Assembly: GCF_001424645.1 (NCBI RefSeq)
Contig: NZ_LMQR01000001.1
Span: 177,300 to 241,299, forward strand
Direction of reading: 5' to 3'
Source of the DNA: Frigoribacterium sp. Leaf415
GTDB lineage: Bacteria > Actinomycetota > Actinomycetes > Actinomycetales > Microbacteriaceae
DNA length: 64,000 bases
The notes beneath the pieces were generated by a model. It did not search any database and was not told the DNA's origin. It worked only from the letters and a program-made list of their open reading frames with translations. The position numbers and the translations under genes were made by a program. Shown piece by piece: positions 26,413-36,805 of the stretch; the first letter of the stretch is position 1; each line of letters starts with the position of its first letter.

Positions 26413-27540
26413 GTGAAGAAAAAGCTCCTCGTCGGCATCGTCGCCGTCGGCATGGCATTCTCCCTGGCCGCCTGCTCCGGCGGCGGCGGCGGACGCGGCG
26501 GTGACGCCGGCGGCAGCAGCAGCGGCGACAACGCCGGTGCGCTGGTCGGCGTCGCGATGCCCACCAAGGTGTCCGAGCGCTGGATCAAGGACGGCGACGC
26601 CGTCAAGAGTGCCCTGGAAGACAAGGGCTACAAGGTCGACCTCGAGTACGCCGACAACAAGATCCCCCAGCAGGTCCAGCAGATCAGCAACATGATCACC
26701 AAGGGCGCCAAGGTGCTCATCGTCGCCTCGATCGACGGTGGCTCGCTCAGCGACCAGCTCGACTCGGCCGCCAAGGCCGGCATCAAGGTCATCTCGTACG
26801 ACCGCCTGCTGACCGGCAACGAGAACGTCGACTACTACGTCTCGTTCGACAACTACAAGGTCGGCGTCGACCAGGGCACCAGCCTGCTGACCGGTCTCGG
26901 CCTCGCCGACGCCGACGGCAAGAAGGTCGACGGCGCCTCGCCCAAGACCATCGAGGTCTTCGCCGGCAGCCCCGACGACAACAACGCGACCTTCTTCTTC
27001 AACGGCGCGATGGACACCCTCAAGCCCTACATCGAAGACGGCTCGCTGACGATCGGCTCCGGTCAGGACCAGTTCACGCAGGCCGCGACGCAGCAGTGGG
27101 ACCCCGCCACCGCCAAGGCCCGCATGCAGAACCTGATCGCCTCGACCTACTCGGGCGGCACCAAGCTCGACGGCGTGCTCTCGCCCTATGACGGCATCTC
27201 GATCGGCATCATCTCGGCCCTCGAGGGCGCTGGCTACGCCAGTGACGCCCTGCCGGTCATCACCGGCCAGGACGCCGAGGCCGCCTCGGTCAAGTCGATC
27301 ATCGAGGGTCAGCAGTACTCGACGATCTACAAGGACACCCGCCAGCTCGCCGACCAGTCCGTGCTGATGGCTGACGACCTGCTGACCGGCAAGACGCCCG
27401 AGACGAACGACGACAAGACGTACGACAACGGCGAGAAGGTCGTCCCGACCTTCCTCTTCCAGCCGACCATCGTCACCAAGGACAACTACAAGAAGGTCCT
27501 GATCGACAGCGGCTACTACACCGAGGCCGACCTCAAGTAG
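26413..27540 (+). CDS. chvE: ChvE-type sugar-binding lipoprotein
   Basis: The 375-residue protein starts with a lipoprotein signal ([21 protein letters not shown], lipobox cysteine 21) and a Gly/Ser-rich linker. The periplasmic-binding-protein fold follows ([55 protein letters not shown]). It matches the multiple-monosaccharide ChvE group, whose ligands include arabinose, galactose and xylose. GTG at 26413 is chosen since it gives a clean signal peptide. A hairpin after the stop should leave more of this message than of the downstream transporter genes. Confidence 0.92.
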   Translation: MKKKLLVGIVAVGMAFSLAACSGGGGGRGGDAGGSSSGDNAGALVGVAMPTKVSERWIKDGDAVKSALEDKGYKVDLEYADNKIPQQVQQISNMITKGAKVLIVASIDGGSLSDQLDSAAKAGIKVISYDRLLTGNENVDYYVSFDNYKVGVDQGTSLLTGLGLADADGKKVDGASPKTIEVFAGSPDDNNATFFFNGAMDTLKPYIEDGSLTIGSGQDQFTQAATQQWDPATAKARMQNLIASTYSGGTKLDGVLSPYDGISIGIISALEGAGYASDALPVITGQDAEAASVKSIIEGQQYSTIYKDTRQLADQSVLMADDLLTGKTPETNDDKTYDNGEKVVPTFLFQPTIVTKDNYKKVLIDSGYYTEADLK

Positions 27541-27560
27541 GTCCCTCCCCTGCGAGAACC

Positions 27561-27593
27561 GAGGAGGCGCCGGTCGCCGACCAGCGCCTCCTC
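27561..27593 (+). terminator. attenuating hairpin between binding protein and ATPase genes
   Basis: Arms 27561-27575 and 27579-27593 pair at 14 of 15 positions around a three-base loop, and both contain the GAGGAGGCGC word. The site lies after the binding-protein stop but within the transport operon, so it probably attenuates or protects the upstream message. Confidence 0.65.
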
Positions 27594-27643
27594 GTCTCTC
27601 TGCTCCCCAGCGGCACCCACCCGACACACGGAAGAAGGAACAC

Positions 27644-29194
27644 GTGGCGAACACGATCCTCGAGATGCGGGAGATCACCAAGACGTTCCCCGGCGTCAAG
27701 GCCCTGCAGGACGTCACGCTCGAGGTCGAGCGTGGCCAGGTCCACGCGATCTGCGGCGAGAACGGCGCCGGCAAGTCGACGCTGATGAAGGTGCTCTCGG
27801 GTGTCTACCCGCACGGCTCGTTCGACGGACAGATCCTGCTCGACGGTCAGCCCGTCGACTTCAAGAACATCAACGACTCCGAGGCCGCGGGCGTCGTCAT
27901 CATCCACCAAGAGCTCGCTCTCAGCCCCTTCCTGTCGATCGCCGAGAACATCTTCCTCGGCAACGAGCAGTCCAAGGGCGGCTTCATCGACTGGAACAAG
28001 ACCAACCTCGACGCCGCCGGTCTGCTGGCCCGCGTCGGCCTGCGCGACAACCCGATCACCAAGGTGGTCGACATCGGAGTCGGCAAGCAGCAGCTGGTCG
28101 AGATCGCCAAGGCGCTCTCGAAGCGCGTGAAGATCTTGATCCTCGACGAGCCGACCGCCGCCCTCAACGACGACGACTCGGCCCACCTGCTCGACCTGAT
28201 CAAGAGCCTGCAGGCCCAGGGCATCACGTCGATCATCATCAGCCACAAGCTGAACGAGATCAAGGCGATCGCCGACAAGGTGACGATCATCCGCGACGGC
28301 AAGACCATCGAGACCCTCGACATGCACGCCGGCGAAGTGTCCGAAGATCGCATCATCAAAGGCATGGTCGGTCGCGACCTCGAGAGCCGCTACCCGGCCC
28401 ACGAGTCGAAGGTCGGCGCCGAGCTGCTGCGCATCGAGGACTGGACCGTCCACCACCCCCTCGACGCGACGCGCGAGATCATCCACCAGGCCAACCTCAG
28501 CGTGAAGGCCGGCGAGATCGTCGGCATCGCCGGGCTGATGGGCGCCGGACGAACCGAGCTCGCGATGAGCGTCTTCGGCAAGAGCTACGGCACCGGCATC
28601 TCGGGCACCGTCTACAAGCGCGGCGAAAAGGTCGACACCTCGACCGTCAGCAAGGCGATTGCGGCCGGCATCGCCTATGCCACCGAGGACCGCAAGAAGT
28701 ACGGCCTCAACCTGATCGACGACATCACCCGCAACGTCTCGGGTTCGGCGCTCTCCAAGCTCGCGAACTGGGGTTTCGTCAACCGGTCCGAAGAGAGCAC
28801 CGTCGCCGAGCGCTTCCGCAAGAGCATGAACATCAAGGCGCCCACCGTGGCCGCCGTGACCGGAAAGCTCTCGGGCGGCAACCAGCAGAAGGTCGTGCTG
28901 TCCAAGTGGATGTACGCCGACCCGGACGTGCTGATCCTCGACGAGCCCACCCGCGGCATCGACGTCGGTGCCAAGTACGAGATCTACACGATCATCAACC
29001 AGCTCGCGGACGCGGGCAAGGGCGTCATCGTCATCTCGTCCGAGCTCCCCGAACTGCTGGGCATCTGCGACCGCATCTACACCCTCTCGGAGGGGCGCAT
29101 CACGGCCGACGTGCCGATCGCCGAGGCGACCCCCGAATTCCTCCTGAAGTACATGACCCTCGAACGAGAGAGCCCCGTCAATGAGCGCGCCTAG
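27644..29194 (+). CDS. gguA: sugar ABC transporter ATPase, GguA/MmsA type
   Basis: The 516-residue protein has two ABC cassettes in tandem. The first carries Walker [10 protein letters not shown], a [14 protein letters not shown] signature region and Walker [12 protein letters not shown]. The second has the degenerate Walker [10 protein letters not shown], signature [16 protein letters not shown] and [19 protein letters not shown], as expected for monosaccharide CUT2 importers. GTG at 27644 has AAGGA before it. It powers uptake with the permease, whose start it overlaps by 14 bases. Confidence 0.93.
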   Translation: MANTILEMREITKTFPGVKALQDVTLEVERGQVHAICGENGAGKSTLMKVLSGVYPHGSFDGQILLDGQPVDFKNINDSEAAGVVIIHQELALSPFLSIAENIFLGNEQSKGGFIDWNKTNLDAAGLLARVGLRDNPITKVVDIGVGKQQLVEIAKALSKRVKILILDEPTAALNDDDSAHLLDLIKSLQAQGITSIIISHKLNEIKAIADKVTIIRDGKTIETLDMHAGEVSEDRIIKGMVGRDLESRYPAHESKVGAELLRIEDWTVHHPLDATREIIHQANLSVKAGEIVGIAGLMGAGRTELAMSVFGKSYGTGISGTVYKRGEKVDTSTVSKAIAAGIAYATEDRKKYGLNLIDDITRNVSGSALSKLANWGFVNRSEESTVAERFRKSMNIKAPTVAAVTGKLSGGNQQKVVLSKWMYADPDVLILDEPTRGIDVGAKYEIYTIINQLADAGKGVIVISSELPELLGICDRIYTLSEGRITADVPIAEATPEFLLKYMTLERESPVNERA

Positions 29195-30449
29195 CCCCAC
29201 CCAGGCCACCGACCCGAAGCCCACGGGCGGGTCGCCCACCTCCCGTCAGCCGCAGTCCGGTTCGGGTGGCAACCCGATCACGGGTGCCGTCTCGTACCTC
29301 GGCGGACAACTGCGCCAGATCGGCCTGTTCATCGCGCTGATCGTGATCGTGCTGTTCTTCCAGATCACCACGAACGGCATCACCCTGGCGCCGATCAACG
29401 TGTCGAACCTGGTGGTCCAGAACAGCTACATCCTGATCCTGGCCATCGGCATGGTGATGGTCATCATCGCCGGCCACATCGACCTCTCGGTCGGGTCCAT
29501 CGTCGCCTTCACCGGTGCGATGGCCGGCGTGATGATCACGCAGTGGGGCCTGCCCTGGCCGCTCGCCGTGGTGCTCTGCCTTGTGCTCGGTGCCCTGGTC
29601 GGGGCCTGGCAAGGCTTCTGGATCGCCTACTTCGGCATCCCGGCGTTCATCGTCACCCTGGCCGGCATGCTCGCCTTCCGTGGTGCCGCCCAGATCGCGC
29701 TGCAGAGCACGCAGATCTCGTCGTTCCCCCAGGGGTTCCGTGACATCGGTTCGGGCTTCCTGCCGGCGTTCGGCACGACCGGGTACGAGCCGCTGACGCT
29801 CATCCTCGGCGCTGTGGCCTCGGTCGCCCTGATCGGCACCGGCCTCCGTGGTCGGGCGACGCGTCGTAAATACCAGCTCGAGGACGAGCCCTTCGTCTGG
29901 TTCGTCACCAAGCTGGTCTTCACCGTCGCGCTCGTCATGTACGTCGGATTCCTGCTCGCGAGCTACTCGGGCACCCCGATCGTGCTGGTCATCCTCGCCG
30001 TGCTCGTCGTCGTCTACTCGACTGTGATGAAGAACTCGGTCTTCGGTCGTCACGTCTACGCGATCGGCGGCAACGTGCACGCCGCCGAGCTGTCGGGTGT
30101 CAAGACCAAGCGCGTCACCTTCCTGCTCTTCGTCAACATGGGCGTCATCGCCGCCCTCGCCGGAGTCGTCTTCACGGCCCAGCTGAACCTCGCGGCGTCC
30201 AGCGCTGGAACTGGATTCGAGCTCGACGCCATCGCGGCCGTCTTCATCGGCGGCGCCGCCGTCACGGGTGGCATCGGAACGGTCACCGGCGCGATCATCG
30301 GTGGTCTGATCATCGGCATCCTGAACAACGGCCTCTCGATCCTCGGTGTCGGCACCGAGTACCAGTCCCTGATCAAGGGCCTCGTGCTGCTCGCCGCGGT
30401 CGCGTTCGACGTCTTCAACAAGCGTCGCGCCGCCTCGTCCGGCAAGTAA
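29181..30449 (+). CDS. gguB: sugar ABC transporter permease, GguB/MmsB type
   Basis: The 422-residue protein has about ten membrane helices and the BPD_transp_2 signature region ([24 protein letters not shown] near the C-terminus, [20 protein letters not shown] early). A cytoplasmic loop between helices contains [12 protein letters not shown], common to the ChvE-GguAB group. The first 30 residues are a disordered Pro/Ser/Gly tail. It forms the membrane channel for the monosaccharide importer. Confidence 0.93.
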   Translation: MSAPSPTQATDPKPTGGSPTSRQPQSGSGGNPITGAVSYLGGQLRQIGLFIALIVIVLFFQITTNGITLAPINVSNLVVQNSYILILAIGMVMVIIAGHIDLSVGSIVAFTGAMAGVMITQWGLPWPLAVVLCLVLGALVGAWQGFWIAYFGIPAFIVTLAGMLAFRGAAQIALQSTQISSFPQGFRDIGSGFLPAFGTTGYEPLTLILGAVASVALIGTGLRGRATRRKYQLEDEPFVWFVTKLVFTVALVMYVGFLLASYSGTPIVLVILAVLVVVYSTVMKNSVFGRHVYAIGGNVHAAELSGVKTKRVTFLLFVNMGVIAALAGVVFTAQLNLAASSAGTGFELDAIAAVFIGGAAVTGGIGTVTGAIIGGLIIGILNNGLSILGVGTEYQSLIKGLVLLAAVAFDVFNKRRAASSGK

Positions 30450-30467
30450 CGAGTCGCAACCATCCGC

Positions 30468-30506
30468 GAGAGGCGCGGTTCCCGGTCACGGGAGCCGCGC
30501 CTCCTC
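30468..30506 (+). terminator. terminator after the transporter operon
   Basis: Arms 30468-30484 and 30489-30506 form an almost complete stem around a GTCA loop, again with GAGGCGCGG in both arms. It lies just after the permease stop and before the separate LacI-type gene. Confidence 0.7.
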
Positions 30507-30595
30507 GTCTCCCCGCCCCCGGCGGGCACCGACCAGACCGCAGGAGGCGCGGGCCGGCCGCCCACGACGCCGCCGTCCCGAAAACCGAACCGAAC

Positions 30596-30601
30596 TAGGA
30601 T
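30596..30601 (+). promoter_or_regulatory. -10 of the LacI-type regulator
   Basis: TAGGAT lies six bases before the GTG start at 30608, indicating an own, probably leaderless, promoter. No TGAGCGCTCA palindrome is present at this promoter. Confidence 0.5.
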
Positions 30602-30607
30602 CACCTC

Positions 30608-31597
30608 GTGGCAACCCTCTTCGACGTCGCGGCCGCGGCCGGCGTCTCGCACCAGACCGTGTCGCGGGTCGTCAACGGCGACCCGACCGTCCGGCCGGCC
30701 ACCAAGGCCAAGGTCGACGTCGCCATTGACGAGCTCAACTACCGGCCCAGCCTGACCGCCCGCGCACTGGCCAGCCGCAAGACGAAGTCGCTCGGCGTGA
30801 TCAGCACGGGGTTCCCGTTCTACGGGCCGTCGAGCACCATGCACGGCTTCAACGGCGCCGCCCGTCGCGCCGGGTACCAGGTGTCGATGGCCACCCTCGA
30901 CGTCGACGACCGGCAGGGCATGCGGCAGGCGCTCGACTCGCTGGTGGGCCAGAACGTGGCGGCCATCGTGCTCATCGCGCCCGACGCCGAGGCGCTCGAG
31001 GTGCTGCGGCGCTCCGGGGTGTCGGTGCCGCTCGTCACCGCCGACAGCGAGGCCGAGGACGGCCACCACACGGTGTCGTTCGACCAGGCCGCCGGGGCCG
31101 AGGCCGCCGTCGAGCACCTCGTGTCCCTAGGCCACCGTCGCATCGCGCACGTCGCCGGACCCGACGGGTGGATGGACGGCCGCGACCGCGAGCGGGGCTG
31201 GCGCGAGGCCTGCGCCCGGCTCGGCGTCGACTCGACGGTGCTGCTCCGCGGCGACTGGACGCCGGGCTCGGGTCATCGCATCGGCCGGGAGCTCGCCGCG
31301 CGCGACGACGTGACGGCCGTGTTCTGCGGCAACGACCAGATGGCGCTCGGCGTCGTGCACGCCTACGTCGACGCCGGTCGGGAAGTGCCGCGCGACGTCA
31401 GCATCGTCGGCTTCGACGACATCCCCGAGGCCGAACACTTCGTCCCGCCGCTGACCACCGTGCGGCAGGACTTCGAGGCGCTGGGACGCCGTCTCATGAC
31501 GACCGTCGAGGCCGTGCTCGCCGGTGACGAGGCGCCCGTGGCGGCGCTCGACCCCGAACTGGTCGTCCGCCGGTCGACGGCGGCCCCCGCCCGCTGA
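30608..31597 (+). CDS. LacI/GalR-family regulator, probable arabinose repressor
   Basis: The 329-residue protein has an N-terminal LacI helix-turn-helix (TLFDVAAAAGVSHQTVSRVVNG), hinge helix SLTARALAS, and the periplasmic-binding-like sensor domain (LGVISTGFPFYGPS, FCGNDQMALGVVHAYVDAG, VSIVGFDDIPEAEHF). It sits between the transporter and araBDA, and the TGAGCGCTCA palindromes flanking it are typical LacI-family operators. It therefore probably represses both sets until an arabinose-related sugar binds. The regulator-operator pairing is inferred. Confidence 0.88.
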   Translation: MATLFDVAAAAGVSHQTVSRVVNGDPTVRPATKAKVDVAIDELNYRPSLTARALASRKTKSLGVISTGFPFYGPSSTMHGFNGAARRAGYQVSMATLDVDDRQGMRQALDSLVGQNVAAIVLIAPDAEALEVLRRSGVSVPLVTADSEAEDGHHTVSFDQAAGAEAAVEHLVSLGHRRIAHVAGPDGWMDGRDRERGWREACARLGVDSTVLLRGDWTPGSGHRIGRELAARDDVTAVFCGNDQMALGVVHAYVDAGREVPRDVSIVGFDDIPEAEHFVPPLTTVRQDFEALGRRLMTTVEAVLAGDEAPVAALDPELVVRRSTAAPAR

Positions 31598-31650
31598 CGG
31601 GCTCCGATCCGGCCGTGCGAGATTGCACGGTCGCACTCGCTCATGTGAGA

Positions 31651-31666
31651 ATGTGAGCGCTCACTT
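31651..31666 (+). promoter_or_regulatory. LacI-type operator upstream of araB
   Basis: ATGTGAGCGCTCACTT is a near-perfect palindrome with the same core as 26052-26067, ending 24 bases before the araB start. CATGTGAGA just upstream adds a further half site. Confidence 0.7.
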
Positions 31667-31689
31667 TCGCATCAGGACAAGGACGTTCC

Positions 31690-33507
31690 ATGGCTGAGAC
31701 CGCCATCCCCTCCGACTCGTCGCCCGCGGCTCCCGACCCCGCCGGCACCTCGGCCGACGCGTACGTCGTCGGCGTCGACTACGGCACGCTCAGCGGCCGG
31801 GCCGTCGTCGTGCGCGTCCGTGACGGTGCCGAACTGGCCAGTGCCACGTTCGAGTACCCGCACGCCGTCGTCGACCGCACGCTCCCCGGCACGGGCGAGC
31901 GCCTCCCCGCCGACTGGGCCCTGCAAGTGCCGTCCGACTACGTCGACGTGCTGAAGAACGCGGTGCCCGAGGCCCTCCGCGCGTCGGGCGTCGACCCCTC
32001 CGCGGTCGTCGGCATCGGCACCGACTTCACCGCCTGCACCATGGTGCCGACCACCGCTGACGGCACCCCGCTCAACGAGCTCGAGCGCTTCGCCGACCGC
32101 CCACACGCCTTCGTGAAGCTGTGGCGTCACCACGCCGCCCAGGGCCAGGCCGACCGCATCAACGAGCTGGCCGCCGAGCGCGGCGAGTCGTGGCTGCCCC
32201 GTTACGGCGGGCTCATCTCGAGCGAGTGGGAGTTCGCCAAGGGCCTCCAGCTGCTCGAAGAGGACCCCGAGGTCTACGCCGCCACCGAGCACTGGGTCGA
32301 GGCCGCCGACTGGATCGTCTGGCAGCTCAGCGGTCGGTACGTGCGCAACGCCTGCACCGCCGGGTACAAGGGCATCTACCAGGACGGCGAGTACCCCAGC
32401 CGCGAGTTCCTCGCCGCTCTCAACCCCGACTTCGCCGACTTCGCCGAGACCAAGGTCGTGCACGAGATCGGCGCCCTGGGCGACGTCGCGGGCACGCTGA
32501 CGGCCGAGGCCGCCGGCTGGACGGGCCTGCCCGAGGGCATCGCCGTGGCCGTCGGCAACGTCGACGCGCACGTCACCGCCCCGGCCGCCAAGGCCACCCA
32601 GCCCGGCCAGATGGTCGCCATCATGGGCACGAGCACCTGCCACGTCATGAACGGTGACAAACTGGCCGAGGTGCCCGGCATGTGCGGCGTCGTCGACGGC
32701 GGCATCGTCGACGGGCTCTACGGCTACGAGGCGGGCCAGTCCGGCGTCGGCGACATCTTCGCCTGGTACGTGAAGAACCAGGTGCCGCAGTCGTCGGTCG
32801 ACGCCGCCGCGGCGGCCGGCAAGAGCGTGCACCAGCACCTCACCGACCTCGCCTACGAGCAGCCCGTCGGGGCCCACGGCCTCGTCGCCCTCGACTGGCA
32901 CAGCGGCAACCGCTCGGTGCTCGTCGACCACGAGCTGAGCGGCGTCATCGTCGGCCAGACGCTCAGCACGACGCCCGAGGAGGGCTACCGCGCGCTGCTC
33001 GAGGCCACGGCCTTCGGCACCCGTCGCATCGTCCAGGCCTTCGAAGAGTCCGGGGTGCCGGTCACCGAGTTCATCGCCGCGGGCGGTCTGCTCAAGAACG
33101 CTCACCTCATGCAGACCTACAGCGACGTGCTGCGCCTGCCGATCTCGACCATCACGAGCGAGCAGGGCCCCGCCCTCGGGTCGGCCATCCACGCCGCCGT
33201 CGCCGCGGGCGCCTACCCCGACATCCGGTCGGCGGCCGAGGCCATGGGCAGTGTCGACCGGGCGACCTACGTGCCCGACGAGGCGGCCGCCGACGCGTAC
33301 GACGCGCTCTACGCCGAGTACCTCCTGCTGCACGACTGGTTCGGTCGGGGAGGCAACGACGTGATGCACCGCCTGCGCGTGATGCGTCGTGAGGCGACCC
33401 GCGCCTCCTCGGGTCCCTCGGCGACCGCCGAGAGCGCCCGGGGCACGGACGCCCTCGAGCAGGACGCCACCGCCTCCGCCATGAGCGACGCGCAGGTGAC
33501 CGCATGA
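31690..33507 (+). CDS. araB: L-ribulokinase
   Basis: The 605-residue protein is an FGGY-family kinase. [16 protein letters not shown] is the N-terminal phosphate-binding region, [21 protein letters not shown] is typical of ribulokinase, and [20 protein letters not shown] with [15 protein letters not shown] is the C-terminal ATP site. It phosphorylates L-ribulose to L-ribulose 5-phosphate. The last 50 residues form a disordered tail absent from most homologues. The tail contains GACCCGCGCCTCCT (33396-33409) in-frame as TRASS. The araD start overlaps its stop by four bases. Confidence 0.93.
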   Translation: MAETAIPSDSSPAAPDPAGTSADAYVVGVDYGTLSGRAVVVRVRDGAELASATFEYPHAVVDRTLPGTGERLPADWALQVPSDYVDVLKNAVPEALRASGVDPSAVVGIGTDFTACTMVPTTADGTPLNELERFADRPHAFVKLWRHHAAQGQADRINELAAERGESWLPRYGGLISSEWEFAKGLQLLEEDPEVYAATEHWVEAADWIVWQLSGRYVRNACTAGYKGIYQDGEYPSREFLAALNPDFADFAETKVVHEIGALGDVAGTLTAEAAGWTGLPEGIAVAVGNVDAHVTAPAAKATQPGQMVAIMGTSTCHVMNGDKLAEVPGMCGVVDGGIVDGLYGYEAGQSGVGDIFAWYVKNQVPQSSVDAAAAAGKSVHQHLTDLAYEQPVGAHGLVALDWHSGNRSVLVDHELSGVIVGQTLSTTPEEGYRALLEATAFGTRRIVQAFEESGVPVTEFIAAGGLLKNAHLMQTYSDVLRLPISTITSEQGPALGSAIHAAVAAGAYPDIRSAAEAMGSVDRATYVPDEAAADAYDALYAEYLLLHDWFGRGGNDVMHRLRVMRREATRASSGPSATAESARGTDALEQDATASAMSDAQVTA

Positions 33508-34217
33508 CCGGCTGGATCGACCGCTCGACGCAGGCCGCCATCGACGCCACGCGAGAAGACGTTGCGACCCTGCACGCCGAGCTCGTGCGCTACGGGCTGG
33601 TCGTCTGGACGGGCGGCAACGTCTCGGGTCGCGTACCCGGCACCGACCTCTTCGTCATCAAGCCGAGCGGCGTGCTCTACGACGACCTGACGGCCGAGAA
33701 CCAGATCCTCTGCCGCCTCGACGGCACCGTGGTCGAGGGTACGCCGGGCAGCGACCGCAGCCCGTCGAGCGACACCGCCGCGCACGCCTACGTGTACCGC
33801 ACCATGCCGCACGTCGGGGGAGTGGTGCACACCCACTCGACCTACGCCACGGCCTGGGCCGCGCGCGGCGAGGCGATCCCCTGCGTGATCACGGCGATGG
33901 CCGACGAGTTCGGCGGCGAGATCCCCGTCGGGCCGTTCGCGATCATCGGCGACGACTCCATCGGCCGCGGCATCGTCGCGACCCTCGAGGGGCACCGCAG
34001 CCGGGCCGTGCTGATGCAGAACCACGGCGTCTTCACGATCGGCAAGGACGCCCGCGACGCGGTCAAGGCCGCCGTCATGACCGAGGACGTCGCGCGGACC
34101 GTCCACATCACCCGCCAGCTCGGCGAACCCATCCCCATCCCGGCAGAGAGCATCGACGCCCTCTTCGACCGGTACCAGAACGTCTATGGACAAGCACCCG
34201 CAGGAGAACTGAAGTGA
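33504..34217 (+). CDS. araD: L-ribulose-5-phosphate 4-epimerase
   Basis: The 237-residue protein is a class II aldolase-fold enzyme. [15 protein letters not shown] and [12 protein letters not shown] bind the phosphate, [13 protein letters not shown] and [11 protein letters not shown] supply the zinc-binding histidines, and [13 protein letters not shown] is near the end. It converts L-ribulose 5-phosphate to D-xylulose 5-phosphate, feeding the pentose phosphate pathway. The ATGA overlap with araB and GTGA overlap with araA show a coupled operon. Confidence 0.94.
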   Translation: MTGWIDRSTQAAIDATREDVATLHAELVRYGLVVWTGGNVSGRVPGTDLFVIKPSGVLYDDLTAENQILCRLDGTVVEGTPGSDRSPSSDTAAHAYVYRTMPHVGGVVHTHSTYATAWAARGEAIPCVITAMADEFGGEIPVGPFAIIGDDSIGRGIVATLEGHRSRAVLMQNHGVFTIGKDARDAVKAAVMTEDVARTVHITRQLGEPIPIPAESIDALFDRYQNVYGQAPAGELK

Positions 34218-35743
34218 CGAACGACACCCTCGACCCCACCGCCTTCCTCGCCTCGAGAGAGGTGTGGTTCCTCACCGGCAGCCAGGGCCTCTACGGCGAA
34301 GAGACGCTGAAGCAGGTCGCCGACCAGTCGCGTGCCATCGCCGACGAGCTGGCCGCCGCCTCCGACGTGCCCGTGCGCCTCGTCTGGAAGCCCGTGCTGA
34401 CCGACGCCGACGCGATCCGCCGCACGATGCTCGAGGCGAACCTCGACGACTCGGTCATCGGCGTCACGGCCTGGATGCACACGTTCAGCCCGGCCAAGAT
34501 GTGGATCGGCGGCCTCGACGCCCTGCGCAAGCCGCTGCTGCACCTGCACACGCAGGCGAACGTGGCGTTGCCCTGGGCCGACATCGACTTCGACTTCATG
34601 AACCTCAACCAGGCCGCACACGGCGACCGCGAGTTCGGCTACATGCAGACCCGTCTCGGCGTGCCACGCAAGACGGTCGTCGGCCACGTCAGCGACCCGC
34701 GCGTGCAGCAGCAGGTGGGCACCTGGATGCGCGCCGCCGCGGGGGCCTCGGCCGTGCGCTCGCTCAAGCTGGCCCGCTTCGGCGACAACATGCGCTTCGT
34801 GGGCGTGACCGAGGGTGACAAGACCGAGGCCGAGCTGGCCTTCGGCGTCCAGGTCAACACCTGGGGCGTCAACGAGCTGGCCGAGGCCGTCGCCGCGGCG
34901 TCCGAGACGGCGATCGACGAGCTCGTCGCGGTGTACGAGGCCGACTACGACGTCGTGCCCGCGCTGCGCGCCGGTGGCGAGCGTCACCAGTCGCTGCGGG
35001 ACGGTGCCGCGATCGAGATCGGGCTGCGGTCCTTCCTCGAGGCCGGCGGGTTCAGCGCGTTCACCACGAACTTCGAGGACCTGGGCGCACTGAAGCAGCT
35101 GCCCGGCCTCGCGGTCCAGCGCCTGATGGCCGAGGGCTACGGCTTCGGTGCCGAGGGTGACTGGAAGACCTCGGTGCTGGTGCGTGCGGCCAACGTGATG
35201 GGCGCCGGGTTGCCGGGTGGCGCCTCCTTGATGGAGGACTACACGTACCACCTCGTGCCCGGCGAGGAGAAGATCCTCGGGGCCCACATGCTCGAGGTCA
35301 GCCCGGCGCTGACGTCGGGTCGCGCCTCGCTCGAGGTGCACGCACTCGGCATCGGCGGCAAGGACGACCCGGTGCGCCTGGTCTTCTCGGCCGACCCCGG
35401 CCCGGCCGTCGTCGTCGCGATGAGCGACGTGCGCGACCGGTTCCGCCTGACGGTCAACGTGGTCGACGTGGTCGAGCCCGACGAGGACCTGCCGAACCTG
35501 CCGGTGGGGCGCGCGGTGTGGAAGCCCCGCCCGTCGTTCGCCGTGTCGGCCGAGGCGTGGCTGACGGCCGGCGCCGCGCACCACACGGTGATGTCGACCG
35601 CGGTCGGGCTCGAGGCGTTCGAAGACCTCGCGCGCATCGTCGAGACCGAGCTGCTCGTCATCGACGAGGACACCCGCATTCGCGACTTCCGTCACGAGGT
35701 CGCCTGGAACGCCGCGTACCACCGCCTCGCCCGCGGCCTGTAG
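34214..35743 (+). CDS. araA: L-arabinose isomerase
   Basis: The 509-residue protein matches AraA over its full length. [20 protein letters not shown] is the start region and TPAKMW-type [16 protein letters not shown] holds substrate-binding residues. [16 protein letters not shown] and [10 protein letters not shown] lie around the catalytic site, and the metal-binding Glu/His set is intact in that region. It isomerises L-arabinose to L-ribulose, the first step of the pathway completed by AraB and AraD. GTG at 34214 is used, with CAGGAG upstream. Confidence 0.95.
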   Translation: MTNDTLDPTAFLASREVWFLTGSQGLYGEETLKQVADQSRAIADELAAASDVPVRLVWKPVLTDADAIRRTMLEANLDDSVIGVTAWMHTFSPAKMWIGGLDALRKPLLHLHTQANVALPWADIDFDFMNLNQAAHGDREFGYMQTRLGVPRKTVVGHVSDPRVQQQVGTWMRAAAGASAVRSLKLARFGDNMRFVGVTEGDKTEAELAFGVQVNTWGVNELAEAVAAASETAIDELVAVYEADYDVVPALRAGGERHQSLRDGAAIEIGLRSFLEAGGFSAFTTNFEDLGALKQLPGLAVQRLMAEGYGFGAEGDWKTSVLVRAANVMGAGLPGGASLMEDYTYHLVPGEEKILGAHMLEVSPALTSGRASLEVHALGIGGKDDPVRLVFSADPGPAVVVAMSDVRDRFRLTVNVVDVVEPDEDLPNLPVGRAVWKPRPSFAVSAEAWLTAGAAHHTVMSTAVGLEAFEDLARIVETELLVIDEDTRIRDFRHEVAWNAAYHRLARGL

Positions 35744-35904
35744 GCCTCGCGGCCGGCTCGCGCGTCTCGCGCGGTTCGCGCGGTTCGCGCATCGAGTGGT
35801 CCCGGATCGTCCTTCGCCCCACGGCGGACGACGGTTCGGGACTACTCGTCGTTGGTCTCGGGGACAGGCCGCGCCCGAGGCGCTCGCCCCGAGGAGGCGC
35901 GGGT

Positions 35905-36510
35905 CTAGATCCAGCCGAGATCGCGCGCGTCCGAGGCGGCCCGTCCGCGGTCGGGCGCCCCGACTTTGCGGACGGCGGACGAGATCAGGTTGCGTACCGT
36001 GCCCTCGGCGAGGTGCAACTCGGCGGCGCACTGTCGGGTCGAGAGCGACCGGTCGACGAGGCGGAGGACGTCGCGTTCGCGAGGCGTGAGCGGGCATGCC
36101 TCGGCGCGGAGGACCGTGGCGGCCAACCTCGGGTCGACGTGGTCTTCTCCGGAAGCCACTCGCCGGACCACGGCGAGGAGTTCGTCGATGCTCGCCCGCT
36201 TCGAGACGACCGCGTCGATGCCCGACCGGACGATGTGACGGACGAGGACGGCGGGCAAGCGGCGACCCAGGACGACGACGGCGTCGTGCCCCTCGCGCAG
36301 TCGTCGGGCGGCGTCCACGACGTCGGGGTGGTCGTCGGCGTCGATGACCAGCACGCTCCGATGTCGCGGCCCCGTTTCTGAGCGAGGGGCCGGGGCGGGC
36401 GACAGTCCCGGCGCGGCCCGGATGCACGTCTCGATCGCCGATCGGGTGAGTACCTCGTCGGCGACCACGCGAACATCGATCGTCCGGTCGTCCGCCAAGG
36501 CATCCCCCAC
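35905..36510 (-). CDS. atypical response regulator with LuxR DNA-binding domain
   Basis: The 201-residue protein ends in a clear LuxR/NarL helix-turn-helix (CPLTPRERDVLRLVDRSLSTRQCAAELHLAEGTVRNLISSAVRKVGA). Its first 125 residues resemble a receiver domain: VRVVADEVLTRSAIETCI, then VLVIDADDHPDVV, and VVSKRASIDELLAVV with the conserved Lys. The acidic pocket at the start and the usual phospho-Asp context are poorly kept, so it may act without phosphorylation. It is divergent from the small-peptide gene at 36657 and is its likely pathway regulator. An AGGAGGCGCGGGTC word (35892-35905) ends at its stop. Confidence 0.82.
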   Translation of the reverse strand: MGDALADDRTIDVRVVADEVLTRSAIETCIRAAPGLSPAPAPRSETGPRHRSVLVIDADDHPDVVDAARRLREGHDAVVVLGRRLPAVLVRHIVRSGIDAVVSKRASIDELLAVVRRVASGEDHVDPRLAATVLRAEACPLTPRERDVLRLVDRSLSTRQCAAELHLAEGTVRNLISSAVRKVGAPDRGRAASDARDLGWI

Positions 36511-36521
36511 TCGTCATCGAA

Positions 36522-36587
36522 TTCGTGACCAGTATGTCTCATGGCGGAGGCATTACGCACGCGTGGTGACTTCGTGACGGCCGTGAC
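36522..36587. promoter_or_regulatory. CGTGAC direct repeats in the divergent peptide/LuxR promoter
   Basis: TTCGTGAC at 36521-36528, GGTGACTT at 36565-36572, TCGTGACG at 36572-36579 and CCGTGACTTT at 36581-36590 form repeated half sites. The last three are at 8-9 base intervals, close to one helical turn. This is a plausible binding array for the adjacent LuxR-type regulator. Confidence 0.45.
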
Positions 36588-36656
36588 TTTCGCGTCGAGC
36601 TGCCGATGCCGAGACTCGGAGGTGTCCAGTCGACTCGACGTGGGAGGAGGGAACGC

Positions 36657-36731
36657 ATGAAAAAGATCGAGAGCACGACGCTCAAGCCGGGTAGCGCAGC
36701 ACGCTGCAACGGCGGGTGCCTCTGCACCTGA
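36657..36731 (+). CDS. 24-residue Cys-rich precursor peptide (candidate RiPP)
   Basis: A 24-codon frame starts at ATG 36657 with an excellent GGAGGAGGGAACGC ribosome site. It begins MKKIESTTLKPG and ends ARCNGGCLCT, then TGA. The last eight residues hold three cysteines (17, 21, 23), so a leader of about 16 and a core of about 8 residues is likely. It is followed by a hairpin and then genes for an acyltransferase, an ABC exporter and an E1-like enzyme with an RRE-like segment. This is the usual order of a ribosomal-peptide cluster. There is no homology evidence I can cite for the peptide itself. Confidence 0.65.
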   Translation: MKKIESTTLKPGSAARCNGGCLCT

Positions 36732-36738
36732 CAGCCGA

Positions 36739-36765
36739 GGCGGGCCGCCCATCGGGCGGTCCGCC
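36739..36765 (+). terminator. attenuating hairpin after the precursor peptide
   Basis: GGCGGGCCGCCC (36739-36750) and GGGCGGTCCGCC (36754-36765) pair at 11 of 12 positions around an ATC loop, followed by TTCCCC. It begins eight bases after the peptide stop. Such hairpins commonly keep precursor message in excess over enzyme message. Confidence 0.7.
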
Positions 36766-36805
36766 TTCCCCGTCAGTCCGGTGACCGCATCTCCTGAAAG
36801 TCGAC

